The position numbers were made by a program, and so were the translations under genes. DNA of 22,796 bases from an uncultured Chromatiaceae bacterium (GTDB taxonomy: Bacteria > Pseudomonadota > Gammaproteobacteria > Enterobacterales > Alteromonadaceae), in NCBI GenBank assembly GCA_946481195.1, contig CAMLNG010000008.1, forward strand, positions 1 through 22,796. The letters are read 5' to 3'. The notes under the pieces were generated by a model, which was given only the letters and a program-made list of their open reading frames with translations, was not told where the DNA came from and did no database searches. How positions within the stretch are numbered: position 1 is the first letter of the stretch; every line of letters starts with the position of its first letter. Shown piece by piece: positions 1 through 8,118 of the stretch.

Positions 1-100
1 ATGACTATGCCACGCGCCTCGTTTCGCGCCCAAAACGCCACCAATTCGAACAAAACCTAACCACCAGACGTCAACACGCCCTAAGCCGCACAAAGCCAGA
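1..100. other. Gene-free left edge downstream of flhB
   Basis: No open frame of coding character is seen here. It lies just after the flhB stop, where flhA usually follows in this gene order. Read on the minus strand, the last 12 bases begin TGGCAT, the same -24 box as in the two complete sigma-54 promoters of this window, but the -12 half would lie outside. A promoter for a following flhA operon is possible but cannot be confirmed here. Confidence 0.5.
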
Positions 101-1231
101 TTAATGGCGGAAACCTTCCGGGATTGGCAAATCTTTGGCCAGTGGTTTCGGTTTTTGTCCTTTGCCACGCCGATAAACTTTGAGCTGATAGACATAAGCC
201 AAGATTTGGGCCACTGCAGAAAACAACTGTTCCGGGATAGGATGGTCCAGTTCAGTGGTGTGATACACCGAACGGGCCAGCGCCGGCGAGCGGATAATCG
301 GCACTTTGTTTGCTTCAGCAATTTGCCGGATGTACATCGCCATTTCGTCGACACCTTTGGCCACCACCACAGGTGCCCGTTGCTTACCGTGCTCATATTT
401 CAGCGCTACTGCGTAGTGGGTCGGGTTGGTAACCACAACATCCGCTTTGGGAACTGCCTGCATCATCCGCCGGCGTGACATCTGGATTTGCAACCCCCGG
501 ATCCGGCCTTTAATTTCCGGATTACCTTCCGAGTTTTTGTATTCGTCTTTGACCTCTTGTTTGGTCATTTTCATCTGCTGGATATGACGCCATTTCTGAT
601 ATGGCGCATCAATAGCCGCAATAATCAGCGTACTGGCACAAAGGCCAAAAAACATCCAGCACAGTAAATAAAGCGCTGCAGCGATATCATCCGGGCTGGT
701 CATCAGCGACAAGGCCATGATGTCGGCAAAAAACACTTTAAGCAGCAGATAAGCGCAGCCCGCCACTACAGAGACTTTTAACACGCCTTTGAACAGCTCA
801 ATCACCGAATTGAGACTAAACATTCGTTTGATACCGGCGAGCGGACTGAGTTTATCTGGCCGGAAACTGGCGCCATACCAGGTAAAGTTGTAGCCCCCCA
901 GAATGGTATTGCCAACAAACCCGGCGATCAGAATCACCAGACACAGCTTCAGGAAAGCCGGTGTCACGGCGATAAGCGCCGCGTGTGCCGCAGCGGTCAT
1001 CATGGTCGGGTCCTGCACGTCTTTTTGATTCAGACTCAATAAACGCCGGCACACCTGTAAGGTCGCTTCCGCGAGCTCAGTGCCATACATCAGGATGCCA
1101 AGACTACTGCCGATTAACACCATCGCTGTGGCCAGGTCCTGCGACCTGGCAATATTACCTTTTTCCGCCGCGTCACTGAGTTTCTTACCCGTGGGGTCTT
1201 CGGTCTTTTCCATATCGCTGTCGGCAGCCAT
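101..1231 (-). CDS. flhB: Flagellar export switch protein FlhB
   Basis: FlhB is the inner-membrane component of the flagellar type III export gate that switches export from rod/hook to filament substrates. The 376-residue product has the family's usual length. It has a charged N-terminus (EKTEDPTGKKL), four hydrophobic segments (about residues 32-50, 88-110, 145-170 and 185-208) and a cytosolic C-terminal domain. The autocleavage motif NPTH is intact at residues 269-272, so substrate switching should work. The ATG follows GGAGG with a 6-nt gap, and the gene starts 12 nt after the fliR stop. It is the last gene of the fliE-flhB block in the window, and flhA is expected next, past the left edge. 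Confidence 0.97.
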   Translation of the reverse strand: MAADSDMEKTEDPTGKKLSDAAEKGNIARSQDLATAMVLIGSSLGILMYGTELAEATLQVCRRLLSLNQKDVQDPTMMTAAAHAALIAVTPAFLKLCLVILIAGFVGNTILGGYNFTWYGASFRPDKLSPLAGIKRMFSLNSVIELFKGVLKVSVVAGCAYLLLKVFFADIMALSLMTSPDDIAAALYLLCWMFFGLCASTLIIAAIDAPYQKWRHIQQMKMTKQEVKDEYKNSEGNPEIKGRIRGLQIQMSRRRMMQAVPKADVVVTNPTHYAVALKYEHGKQRAPVVVAKGVDEMAMYIRQIAEANKVPIIRSPALARSVYHTTELDHPIPEQLFSAVAQILAYVYQLKVYRRGKGQKPKPLAKDLPIPEGFRH

Positions 1232-1243
1232 GGCATTCCTCCG

Positions 1244-2017
1244 TCAGCAACCAATGAGCTTGCACGTCACTTCGATACCGTGCTGCCATTGCAAATTAAA
1301 GTGGAACAAAAAGGTATTCATCGTCAGCCACAGGATCAATAAACCAGCGATCATCGTGACCGGGAAACCAATGGAGAAAATATTCAGCTGCGGCGCAGCA
1401 CGTGTCATCACACCAAAGGCCAGGTTGACCAATAACATCGCGGTGACAGGCGCAAGCGTGATAGCCAGTGATGTGGCAAAAATCCAACCGCCGAACTCGG
1501 CAATCGTCAGATAATTGTCAACATCCCACCACTGCCCGTTAATAGGCAGCGATTCAAAACTAAACACTATCATCTGAAACATGATCAGATGACCGTCGTA
1601 GACCCAGAACATCAGTGTTGCCAGGATAAGATAAAACTGACCGATAGTCGGAATACTGATACCGCTCGCCGGGTCAACTAACGACGAAAAGCCGAGGCCA
1701 GTCTGAGTCGCAAGAATTTGACCAGCCTGCACAAAGGCATTAATAAAAATCATCGAGATAAAGCCCATCGCGGTGCCAATCAGCAGCTGCTGCATCACCT
1801 GAATAACGGTGAAGGCAGACATCAGATTGGTATCTTTCACCGGCGGGATCACCGGCATCACCACCAGCGTAAACATCACAGCCAAACCAATTTTGATGCG
1901 GTTGGGTACTGTTTTCGCGCCAATACCGGTCATCAGCGCAAACATAGCGCCAATCCGGCACAGCGGCAGCAAAAAGTCCGCGATGCCCTGCATCAGCACG
2001 GAAAGCGGATATTCCAT
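1244..2017 (-). CDS. fliR: Flagellar export gate protein FliR
   Basis: FliR is an integral membrane subunit of the export gate, which it forms with FliP and FliQ inside the MS ring. The 257-residue product is largely hydrophobic with about six membrane segments. It carries typical FliR features such as the early LCRIGAMF and a GLGFSSLVDPASG-type loop near the middle. The ATG lies one base after the fliQ stop (TGAGATG), which implies translational coupling. Length and position in the fliOPQR-flhB series match the family; nothing is broken. Confidence 0.96.
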   Translation of the reverse strand: MEYPLSVLMQGIADFLLPLCRIGAMFALMTGIGAKTVPNRIKIGLAVMFTLVVMPVIPPVKDTNLMSAFTVIQVMQQLLIGTAMGFISMIFINAFVQAGQILATQTGLGFSSLVDPASGISIPTIGQFYLILATLMFWVYDGHLIMFQMIVFSFESLPINGQWWDVDNYLTIAEFGGWIFATSLAITLAPVTAMLLVNLAFGVMTRAAPQLNIFSIGFPVTMIAGLLILWLTMNTFLFHFNLQWQHGIEVTCKLIGC

Positions 2018-2018
2018 C

Positions 2019-2288
2019 TCAGCTCACCAGGCTCGGGATCGACAAAAACAACCCGGTGGTGTAATCCATCAGCGTTTGGGTCATCCAGTGGCCACCGTAA
2101 ATCAGAGCCAGTAGCGTCACAATCAGCCGTGGTAAAAAGCTTAAAGTCTGTTCGTTGATGGACGTCGCAGCCTGGAAAATCGACACCATCAAACCAACCA
2201 CCAGCGACGGCATGATGATAATACTGACCAGCAAAATCACCAGATACAAAGCATCATTGAGAATATCGACAAAGGTTTCCGGCGTCAT
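2019..2288 (-). CDS. fliQ: Flagellar export gate protein FliQ
   Basis: FliQ is a small gate subunit with two membrane helices. The product has 89 residues, the standard size, with hydrophobic helices at about residues 15-38 and 50-75 and the familiar start MTPETFVDI. It starts one base after the fliP stop, in the same TGAGATG arrangement as fliQ/fliR and fliN/fliO. The fliP 3' end supplies the Shine-Dalgarno (GGAGT), so fliP and fliQ translation are probably linked. Confidence 0.96.
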   Translation of the reverse strand: MTPETFVDILNDALYLVILLVSIIIMPSLVVGLMVSIFQAATSINEQTLSFLPRLIVTLLALIYGGHWMTQTLMDYTTGLFLSIPSLVS

Positions 2289-2289
2289 C

Positions 2290-3033
2290 TCAGACTCCTA
2301 TTCCGTAACTGTTGGCCAGCGTGCCCATCACCAGCAACCAGCCGTCCACCAGCACAAACATCATTAACTTAAACGGCAGCGAAATAATCATTGGCGACAA
2401 CATCATCATGCCCATTGCCATCAACACGGAAGCGACCACTAAATCGATGATTAAAAACGGGATAAATATCATAAAGCCAATCTGGAATGCTGTTTTCAGT
2501 TCCGAAGTGACAAAAGCCGGGATCACGATGGTGATCGGATAATCCTGGTTATTGGCGACTTTAGGGTGACCGGCAATTTCAGCAAATGTCTCTAAATCTT
2601 TGATCCGGGTCTGGTGCAGCATAAAAGCTTTCATCGGCTTAATGGCCGCATCCAGCGCCTGCACTGAGGTAATGTCTTCTTTTAAATACGGTTGAATGGC
2701 GGTGTCATTCACTTGTTTAAAAGTCGGCGCCATGATGAAAAAAGTCAGGAACAATGTGATGCCGACCAGCACCTGGTTCGACGGGCTCGACATCAAGCCC
2801 ATCGCCTGGCGCAAAATCGCCAGCACAATAATGATGCGGGTAAAGCTGGTCATCATGATCAGCGCAGCCGGCAGGAAACTCAGCGCTGTCATCATCGCCA
2901 GTACCTGCAAAGTCACGCTGTATTCCTGCGAGCCATCAGGATTGGTGGTGATTTGCAGTGCGGACAGGCCGCTATTGTCAGCAAGCACTGCCGGGCTTAA
3001 CAGCACCAGCAGTAAAACGAGGATTCGAAACAT
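2290..3033 (-). CDS. fliP: Flagellar export gate protein FliP
   Basis: FliP is the core pentameric subunit of the flagellar export gate. The 247-residue product begins with a clear signal peptide (hydrophobic run at residues 3-13, likely cut after Ala18 in AVLA|DNSG), as is usual for FliP. Membrane segments follow, with conserved FliP stretches including [17 protein letters not shown] and, late in the protein, [18 protein letters not shown]. The ATG lies 9 nt after the fliO stop with no strong Shine-Dalgarno, so re-initiation by ribosomes leaving fliO is plausible. Confidence 0.97.
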   Translation of the reverse strand: MFRILVLLLVLLSPAVLADNSGLSALQITTNPDGSQEYSVTLQVLAMMTALSFLPAALIMMTSFTRIIIVLAILRQAMGLMSSPSNQVLVGITLFLTFFIMAPTFKQVNDTAIQPYLKEDITSVQALDAAIKPMKAFMLHQTRIKDLETFAEIAGHPKVANNQDYPITIVIPAFVTSELKTAFQIGFMIFIPFLIIDLVVASVLMAMGMMMLSPMIISLPFKLMMFVLVDGWLLVMGTLANSYGIGV

Positions 3034-3042
3034 AACCGCAGA

Positions 3043-3462
3043 TTACTTTTTCAGGAACGACTGTAACTGCGTATGAAAGTCTGATGCCAACTTTTCTTCA
3101 GGAAGTGGATTTTCGAGGTCAAACAGGAAATTGACGCTGTGTGGTGTCACGCCGATTACTCGCTGTTTTCCTTGTATTTCAATCACTAAGATGCGTTCTT
3201 TCTGGCCTACCGGTAAAGTGGCAACCACCTTAAAATGTTTGGAGCCGGGCATTTTCAGCTGCAATTTTTTATACAGCAATGCCAGCACAATAATAGCGCC
3301 GACCACCAGCGCCAAAGAAATGACGATCTGACCAAGACCGGGCAAATTGGCACTTTGGCGCAGCGGCTGTGTTGCGACATCCGCCTGGGCAGCGCTCTGC
3401 GTCGCCACTTGCGCTATCGCGCTGGCCGGCAGCGCAGATAACAATAACAACCAGCAACGCAT
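3043..3462 (-). CDS. fliO: Flagellar export accessory protein FliO
   Basis: FliO helps assemble the FliP ring during export-gate formation. From the chosen start it has 139 residues: a signal-like N-terminus (MRCWLLLLSALPASAIAQ), an Ala/Gln-rich spacer, one membrane helix at about residues 44-63, and a small cytosolic domain with VVATLPVGQKERILVIE. An upstream in-frame ATG at 3489 would add nine polar residues, put them before the signal and overlap fliN by 26 nt. The inner ATG is preferred because it directly follows the fliN stop (TGAGATG) and puts the signal at the N-terminus. FliO is poorly conserved, so the call rests on topology plus its place between fliN and fliP. Confidence 0.9.
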   Translation of the reverse strand: MRCWLLLLSALPASAIAQVATQSAAQADVATQPLRQSANLPGLGQIVISLALVVGAIIVLALLYKKLQLKMPGSKHFKVVATLPVGQKERILVIEIQGKQRVIGVTPHSVNFLFDLENPLPEEKLASDFHTQLQSFLKK

Positions 3463-3463
3463 C

Positions 3464-3856
3464 TCAGCGCAACTTCTTAATACGTTCAATTTGACTGATC
3501 ACGTCCGTCAGACGAATACCGAACTTGTCGTTGACCACGACCACTTCACCGTGGGCGATCAATGTGCCATTGACCAAAACGTCCAGCGGTTCACCGGCCA
3601 CCCGCTCCAGTTCAACTACTGAGCCCTGATTGAGCTGCAACAGATTGCGGATACTGATTTTGGCGCGACCAACTTCCATCGAAATGGTGACCGGAATATC
3701 CAGAATCGTATCGAGCTTGCGGCGTTCATCGCCGGATAACGGCGCGTGTTCTTCATGCAACTCATCCAGCTCGGCTGTCTCGACGCCATCAGCACTGCCT
3801 TCGGCTTCTGCCAGGGCCGCAGCCCATTCGTCCATCGTGTCTTTGTCGTCAGCCAT
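3464..3856 (-). CDS. fliN: Flagellar motor switch protein FliN
   Basis: FliN forms the lower rim of the C ring and, with FliM, controls rotation and docks the FliH/FliI export complex. The product has 130 residues: an acidic N-terminal region (MADDKDTMDEWAAALAEAEG) and a C-terminal SpoA domain from about residue 48 on, with the hallmark ILDIPVTISMEVGRAKISIRN. The chosen ATG overlaps the fliM stop by one base (TAATG) and sits 9 nt after AGGA. Another in-frame ATG 6 nt upstream (3862) would add two residues but has a poorer Shine-Dalgarno distance. Confidence 0.96.
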   Translation of the reverse strand: MADDKDTMDEWAAALAEAEGSADGVETAELDELHEEHAPLSGDERRKLDTILDIPVTISMEVGRAKISIRNLLQLNQGSVVELERVAGEPLDVLVNGTLIAHGEVVVVNDKFGIRLTDVISQIERIKKLR

Positions 3857-4953
3857 TACCATCTTTCCTCACTACGTTCATTCAGGATCAAATCGGCTTC
3901 CAGTTCACTGATATCTGCGTCACTGTCTAAGCGGCGACCGCCTTTGGTAAAGACATGCAGTTCAGATTTAACCGATTCCGGTCTTTTGATTTTTTCGACA
4001 ATTTTCAGTGCCACATTGTCGCGGGATTTACCCATTTTGGCGCGATATGTCGGCAGGTCTTCAATCAGCACTGTGATGGTTTCCGGGATCTCCACCGGAA
4101 TAATGTCACCGGCTTTGAGGTTCATCACCTGCTCCAGTGTCAAATCGACATCCATCATTTTGGTAGTCAGATTGACTTTGACATCCATAATTTCGTCGCG
4201 CAGCGCCTTACTCCAGCGCAAGTCAGTATCTTCTTTATCGCTCTGCACACCGGCGTCGAGTAACTCGCGGATAGGCTCCAGCATCGAATAAGGCAAAGCG
4301 ACATGGAAATCACCACCGCCACCGTCCAGCTCAATGTGAAAAGAGCTGATCACCACCACTTCCGTCGGGCTGACAATATTCGCCATTGCCGGGTTGACTT
4401 CGCTGTCCAGATATTCAAAGGACACGTCCATTACCGGCGCCCAGGCTTCTTTGTAATCTTCAAAAATTAATTTCAGCAGCATCTGAATGATGCGTCGTTC
4501 GGTGGGGGTAAATTCACGGCCTTCGATTTTGGCATGGTAGCGACCATCACCGCCAAAGAAGTTATCCACCAAAATAAACACCAGCCGCGCCTCCATCGTG
4601 ATAAGGCCAGTGCCTTTTAATGGCCGGAAGCGCACCATATTCAGACTGGTTGGCACAAACAAGGTATGCACATATTCGCCGAATTTAATCATCTGCACAC
4701 CGTTGATCGACACTTCGGCGGTGCGGCGCATCATGTTAAATAAACTGATGCGCATATGGCGGGCAAAACGTTCGTTGACCATTTCCAAAGTCGGCATCCG
4801 GCCCCGGACAATCCGATCCTGCGAAGAGAAGTCATATTCCATCGCCGAGCGTCGACCGCCCGGACCGGAGCTTTCTTCTATCTCTTCTTCTTCGACGTCA
4901 TCAACACCGTGGAGTAGCGCGTCAATTTCGTCCTGGGATAATAAATCAGTCAA
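3856..4953 (-). CDS. fliM: Flagellar motor switch protein FliM (TTG start)
   Basis: FliM is the C-ring protein that binds CheY-P and passes the signal to FliG. The 365-residue product has the N-terminal CheY-binding peptide LSQDEIDALL (residues 5-14), a CheC-like middle domain, and a C-terminal SpoA domain (LTLEQVMNLKAGDIIPVEIPE) that pairs with FliN. The start codon is TTG, backed by a strong GGAGG 8 nt upstream. No in-frame ATG gives a sensible N-terminus, because the CheY peptide comes directly after the TTG. A 14-bp perfect palindrome reaches into this Shine-Dalgarno. Confidence 0.97.
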   Translation of the reverse strand: MTDLLSQDEIDALLHGVDDVEEEEIEESSGPGGRRSAMEYDFSSQDRIVRGRMPTLEMVNERFARHMRISLFNMMRRTAEVSINGVQMIKFGEYVHTLFVPTSLNMVRFRPLKGTGLITMEARLVFILVDNFFGGDGRYHAKIEGREFTPTERRIIQMLLKLIFEDYKEAWAPVMDVSFEYLDSEVNPAMANIVSPTEVVVISSFHIELDGGGGDFHVALPYSMLEPIRELLDAGVQSDKEDTDLRWSKALRDEIMDVKVNLTTKMMDVDLTLEQVMNLKAGDIIPVEIPETITVLIEDLPTYRAKMGKSRDNVALKIVEKIKRPESVKSELHVFTKGGRRLDSDADISELEADLILNERSEERW

Positions 4954-4964
4954 TCTGTTGCCCT

Positions 4965-4978
4965 CCGGTTCGAACCGG
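4965..4978 (-). promoter_or_regulatory. Perfect palindrome touching the fliM ribosome-binding site
   Basis: The sequence CCGGTTCGAACCGG is a perfect 14-bp inverted repeat in the 27-nt gap between fliL and fliM. On the transcript its second arm ends with the first two G bases of the fliM GGAGG. A folded hairpin would therefore compete with ribosome binding at a gene that already uses a TTG start. A role in setting FliM output is an inference. Confidence 0.45.
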
Positions 4979-4980
4979 CT

Positions 4981-5535
4981 TTACTGCATAACAAAACCGG
5001 TAAACAGGATCTCTTCAACCACCGGAGAGCCTGCCACACCTTGTAACGCTTCCTGCACATCTTTCAGCGCTGCTGCTTTAATCGTTTCTTTGCCGGCCGC
5101 TGTCACCAGCTCATCGGCATTGGCCTTACTGAAAGTGCGCAGCATGGTACTTTCAATTAATGGAATATGCTGCTTAGCCGTTTCTTCATTCTGTGAGCCG
5201 CGGACCAGCAGCTGGGCTTTGATCTGGACTAAACGGTCCCGGTTGGCTCCGGCTACATTAAACACAAATGGTCGTGGCATCCCGACATATAAAGCCGAAC
5301 CAACTTCAGCGCCACCAGCCGCCGGTGCTGCACCATCCGCAGCCGGGGCCGCTGCACCATCAGCTGCCGGTGCTTCTCCCGCCGCCGCTTCTGCCGCAGG
5401 TGGCGGATCTCCGCCCATCATCATAAAAGCCGCACCACCGCCGCCTAGCAACACCACAGCTGCAGCCGCGATGATGATCATTTTTTTCTTTTTATTGCCA
5501 CCATCAGCAATTTCGAGCTCTTTTTCCGCTGCCAT
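4981..5535 (-). CDS. fliL: Flagellar basal-body-associated protein FliL
   Basis: FliL is a single-pass membrane protein around the MS ring that supports stator function and torque. The 184-residue product has a short cytosolic tail ending in KKKK (15-18), a membrane helix at about 19-40, then an Ala/Pro/Gly/Asp-rich linker at about 43-77 with repeated PAADGAA units. The periplasmic FliL domain follows (GMPRPFVFNVAG..., RDRLVQIKAQLLVR). The linker is the unusual part. The ATG has GGAG 7 nt upstream. The gene opens the FliL-FliM-FliN run after a 104-nt gap from fliK in which I see no convincing promoter. Confidence 0.94.
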   Translation of the reverse strand: MAAEKELEIADGGNKKKKMIIIAAAAVVLLGGGGAAFMMMGGDPPPAAEAAAGEAPAADGAAAPAADGAAPAAGGAEVGSALYVGMPRPFVFNVAGANRDRLVQIKAQLLVRGSQNEETAKQHIPLIESTMLRTFSKANADELVTAAGKETIKAAALKDVQEALQGVAGSPVVEEILFTGFVMQ

Positions 5536-5639
5536 GACTGGACTCCGTCGCCGTTATTTTAGTTATTATTTACTTCGTTACGGGACAAAGGCAATCAACA
5601 TCGGCGGATCTGCCGGTTTTGTCTGCACCTGACCATGAA

Positions 5640-7571
5640 TCATGCATAAAAATCCACCATCCGGTCAGAAACCTTCATTTGCACAGTCTGCACTGCAGCA
5701 AGATCCGCTTCAGCGCCACCGGATTGACCGGAACGGGCCTGACGCTGCTCTTGTTGCCCACCAGACTGACGCTGCTCTACCTGTCCCTCAGTTAAGGCAA
5801 TGCCTTGTTGTTCCAGTAATTCACGTAATTTTGGCATCTGCTGTTCCAGCGCTTCTTTAGCCGCACCTTGTTGCACGACAAACTGCACACTTAACTGATC
5901 TTGCTGCAGATTCAGCTTAATTTGCATCGATCCCAAATCTTCCGGATGCAGCTGCACTTCTGCCGTTTGTAGTTTGTGCTGAATTTGCACCATCACCCGA
6001 TCTTTGAGCTGTTGTGCTGCCGCCGGTTCAGTCAGTGCCAGCGGTGCTTGCCAGGTTGTGGCTTCGGCCGCACGGTTGGACACCAAAGTTGCATGCGAAG
6101 TCGCGGCACTGTGCGCAACCGGTTGCGTAATCGCAGTGGCTGTCGCTGTATGTTCAGCCTGTGGCTGCGCTTGTTGCAGTTGTTGCAGCTGCTGGCCAAA
6201 CGCCAGAGTTGTCGCCGCCGGTTTGTATGTCTGACCGGTCAGCAGCACATCAGCTGCTGCCATTGCTTGCCCCTGGCCAGTCTGTTGCTCTGCACCTGAT
6301 TGCTGTTGTTGCTGAGTCGTCTGATTCACTGCTTTTAAATGCTCGGCAAAGGCGTTGGCCGCAGGCGCTTTTTCAAGGCCTGCGGCGGCGGCATTGCGAT
6401 TGGTATTCACTGGTGCAGCCTGGGCCTGCACGGCCATTGTCGCTGGTAATTCCGGCTCAGGCAGTTCAGTGCTGACAGCACTGTCTGGCAATACCACAGC
6501 TGATGGCTGATTGGCGGTTTTAGCCCCTTGCTGGGTCTGTGGTGATTGTTGGGCCGGTGTTGCAACCTGCTCTGCTGCGGGTTCTTTAGATGGGCCGGTT
6601 GGCGCTGTTTTGACGGCATTCTCATCAGCAGTGTCGTGAGCTACTTCACGCACAGCGGCTGATTTGCCTGCAGCTTTTAACGCACTGCTCTGCTCTGCGT
6701 GCAGTTGATCAGGCTTTGTTGTTGATTTGGTTGTTGTTGAGTCAGCTGCCACAGGGCGCTGCGCGCCTCCTGCTGCAGCAGGCAATAATTCGTGGGTAGC
6801 CTTGTCGTCCACGGTGGTCGACGCCTCAGTGTCTGTCGCCACGGTAACGGTACTGTCCTGCTCAGCAGCCGCCGAAATAGTGAAGCCTGCAGCTGCCAGT
6901 TCCTGCGCTGTCAGTAATGCCTGCTCAGTCGTCAGAAGTGTGGCCTGCCCGGCCTGTTGCTCTGAGTTGGTATCGACGGCTGCGGCTGGGCCGGCAGTTT
7001 CTGCAGTGATCGCGGCTTTAGCCGCGTCAGCGGTTGCCGCAGCAATAGCAGATGCTGTCGAATCAATGTCCGGGGTTTCTGTTGATAGCTGCAGTGTCAG
7101 ATTATGGTCTGTATCCGCTAATTCTGAACTGTCTGCCGTCACGGCCGCATCAGTATTGTCATTGCCACCGGTTTTATTGGCTTGTAGTGCCGGCCCGTAG
7201 CTTTTGGCTTTTTCGATGATGTCAAACCAGGGCTTATCTTCGGTTACCGTACCGGTGAGCTCAGCTTCGTTCTCAGCTACGATCGGTAAACCTTGTAAAG
7301 GGTCATCCACCCAGACTCTGCCGTCTTTTGCACTGGCCGCTTCGCTATCTGCGGCAAGCTTCTGCCGGGCGGCAATCGCTTCCAGCAAGGCCGGGTCTAC
7401 CGCTCTGGTATCCTCAACCTTAATAGGCGGGGTTAATTCCTGTTCACTCAGTTCATCTGCCAGTTTCAGGCTGAAACTATCGACGGCGCCCTCTTCCGGT
7501 GCCGGCGCGGTATTGAGCACCGACTCAGCGCCAGGGCTGCCCAAAGTCAGATTGATACTGAGGTTCATCAT
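5640..7571 (-). CDS. fliK: Flagellar hook-length control protein FliK
   Basis: FliK is the secreted molecular ruler that measures hook length and triggers the FlhB substrate switch. The 643-residue product is long for the family. Residues up to about 520 form an Ala/Thr/Gln/Glu-rich low-complexity region with Gln runs near 420-470, as expected for an extended ruler. The conserved C-terminal Flg_hook domain lies at about 526-600 (VQLHPEDLGSMQIKLNLQQDQ). A Gln/Gly-rich tail follows. The first ATG is 5 nt from GGAG, and a second ATG comes immediately after it. The 92-nt gap from fliJ contains a weak candidate promoter. Confidence 0.93.
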   Translation of the reverse strand: MMNLSINLTLGSPGAESVLNTAPAPEEGAVDSFSLKLADELSEQELTPPIKVEDTRAVDPALLEAIAARQKLAADSEAASAKDGRVWVDDPLQGLPIVAENEAELTGTVTEDKPWFDIIEKAKSYGPALQANKTGGNDNTDAAVTADSSELADTDHNLTLQLSTETPDIDSTASAIAAATADAAKAAITAETAGPAAAVDTNSEQQAGQATLLTTEQALLTAQELAAAGFTISAAAEQDSTVTVATDTEASTTVDDKATHELLPAAAGGAQRPVAADSTTTKSTTKPDQLHAEQSSALKAAGKSAAVREVAHDTADENAVKTAPTGPSKEPAAEQVATPAQQSPQTQQGAKTANQPSAVVLPDSAVSTELPEPELPATMAVQAQAAPVNTNRNAAAAGLEKAPAANAFAEHLKAVNQTTQQQQQSGAEQQTGQGQAMAAADVLLTGQTYKPAATTLAFGQQLQQLQQAQPQAEHTATATAITQPVAHSAATSHATLVSNRAAEATTWQAPLALTEPAAAQQLKDRVMVQIQHKLQTAEVQLHPEDLGSMQIKLNLQQDQLSVQFVVQQGAAKEALEQQMPKLRELLEQQGIALTEGQVEQRQSGGQQEQRQARSGQSGGAEADLAAVQTVQMKVSDRMVDFYA

Positions 7572-7615
7572 CTTGTCTCCGGCCGCGTGGTTCGCGGGCT
7601 TAATGCGGTTTATTC

Positions 7616-7651
7616 GTCAAACTTTGACAGACTTATACAAATTTCACGCCA
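7616..7651 (-). promoter_or_regulatory. Weak sigma-54-like site and GTCA/TGAC dyad upstream of fliK
   Basis: On the minus strand, TGGCGTGAAATTTGTA (7636-7651) resembles the sigma-54 consensus TGGCACG-N4-TTGCA with the right spacing, but the -12 GC reads GT and two other bases differ. Just downstream is GTCAAAGTTTGAC (7616-7628), a 13-bp dyad similar to, but one base shorter than, the GTCA-N6-TGAC pattern reported for FleQ. Together they could give fliK its own promoter, but each alone is weak. Confidence 0.25.
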
Positions 7652-7663
7652 GACTGGCTGAAA

Positions 7664-8116
7664 TCAGACGCCTTGCTGCTGCAGACGGCGGAAAAACTGC
7701 TGGGTAGCAATTTCATCCAGCAGCTTTTGCTCCAGCCGGTTTTGCCGTTGCTGACTGGCAGCCAGTTCTTTATCGATCAGTAACTCGATGGCTTTGCGCT
7801 TTTTCTGCATGGTGAGCCATGCGGTGCGGCGCATATCAACCACGCGCTGCGCCTGTTGAATTTGCAAATTTTGCTGCTCCAGCGCCTGATCCAGTTTGGT
7901 AATAAAATTCAGATACTGATTAAACTGGCGGCTTTGCACACCCTCGGCACCACGTTGTTGCGTCTGGCGGATATAGTCGGTTCGATAGTCAGCGAGGCCC
8001 TGATAACGGTCATTGCAGGTCTGCAGAAACTGTTGTGCCTGCACAAAATTAGCCAGCAGCTTTTCTTCTTTTTCTTTTTGGACCTGGACTAATAGTTGTA
8101 GTTGTTTCAGCGCCAT
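7664..8116 (-). CDS. fliJ: Flagellar export chaperone FliJ
   Basis: FliJ is the coiled-coil stalk protein that sits in the FliI ATPase ring and couples it to the FlhA gate. The product has 150 residues, almost wholly alpha-helical and rich in Gln, Leu and charged residues (MALKQLQLLVQVQKEKEEKL at the N-terminus), as in the family. An in-frame ATG at 8167 would overlap fliI by 49 nt and add 17 non-family residues. The start at 8116 is preferred: it lies 2 nt after the fliI stop and 9 nt from GGAG. The sequence is weakly conserved in general, so identity rests on coiled-coil form, size and position. Confidence 0.92.
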   Translation of the reverse strand: MALKQLQLLVQVQKEKEEKLLANFVQAQQFLQTCNDRYQGLADYRTDYIRQTQQRGAEGVQSRQFNQYLNFITKLDQALEQQNLQIQQAQRVVDMRRTAWLTMQKKRKAIELLIDKELAASQQRQNRLEQKLLDEIATQQFFRRLQQQGV

Positions 8117-8118
8117 AC

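Noticed and set aside
4598..5632. A 344-codon open frame on the plus strand
   Set aside because: It lies antisense to fliM and fliL and is made of Ser/Ala/Pro-rich filler that mirrors the repetitive fliL linker; both underlying genes are certain.
5536..5639. Sigma-54 promoter before fliL, as known in Pseudomonas
   Set aside because: No GG-N10-GC with a plausible TGGCA context was seen in the 104-nt gap; only an imperfect GC-rich inverted repeat is present.
6727..7707. Long plus-strand frames opposite fliK
   Set aside because: They are mirror products of the low-complexity Ala/Thr/Gln codons of fliK, with no family features or ribosome-binding sites.
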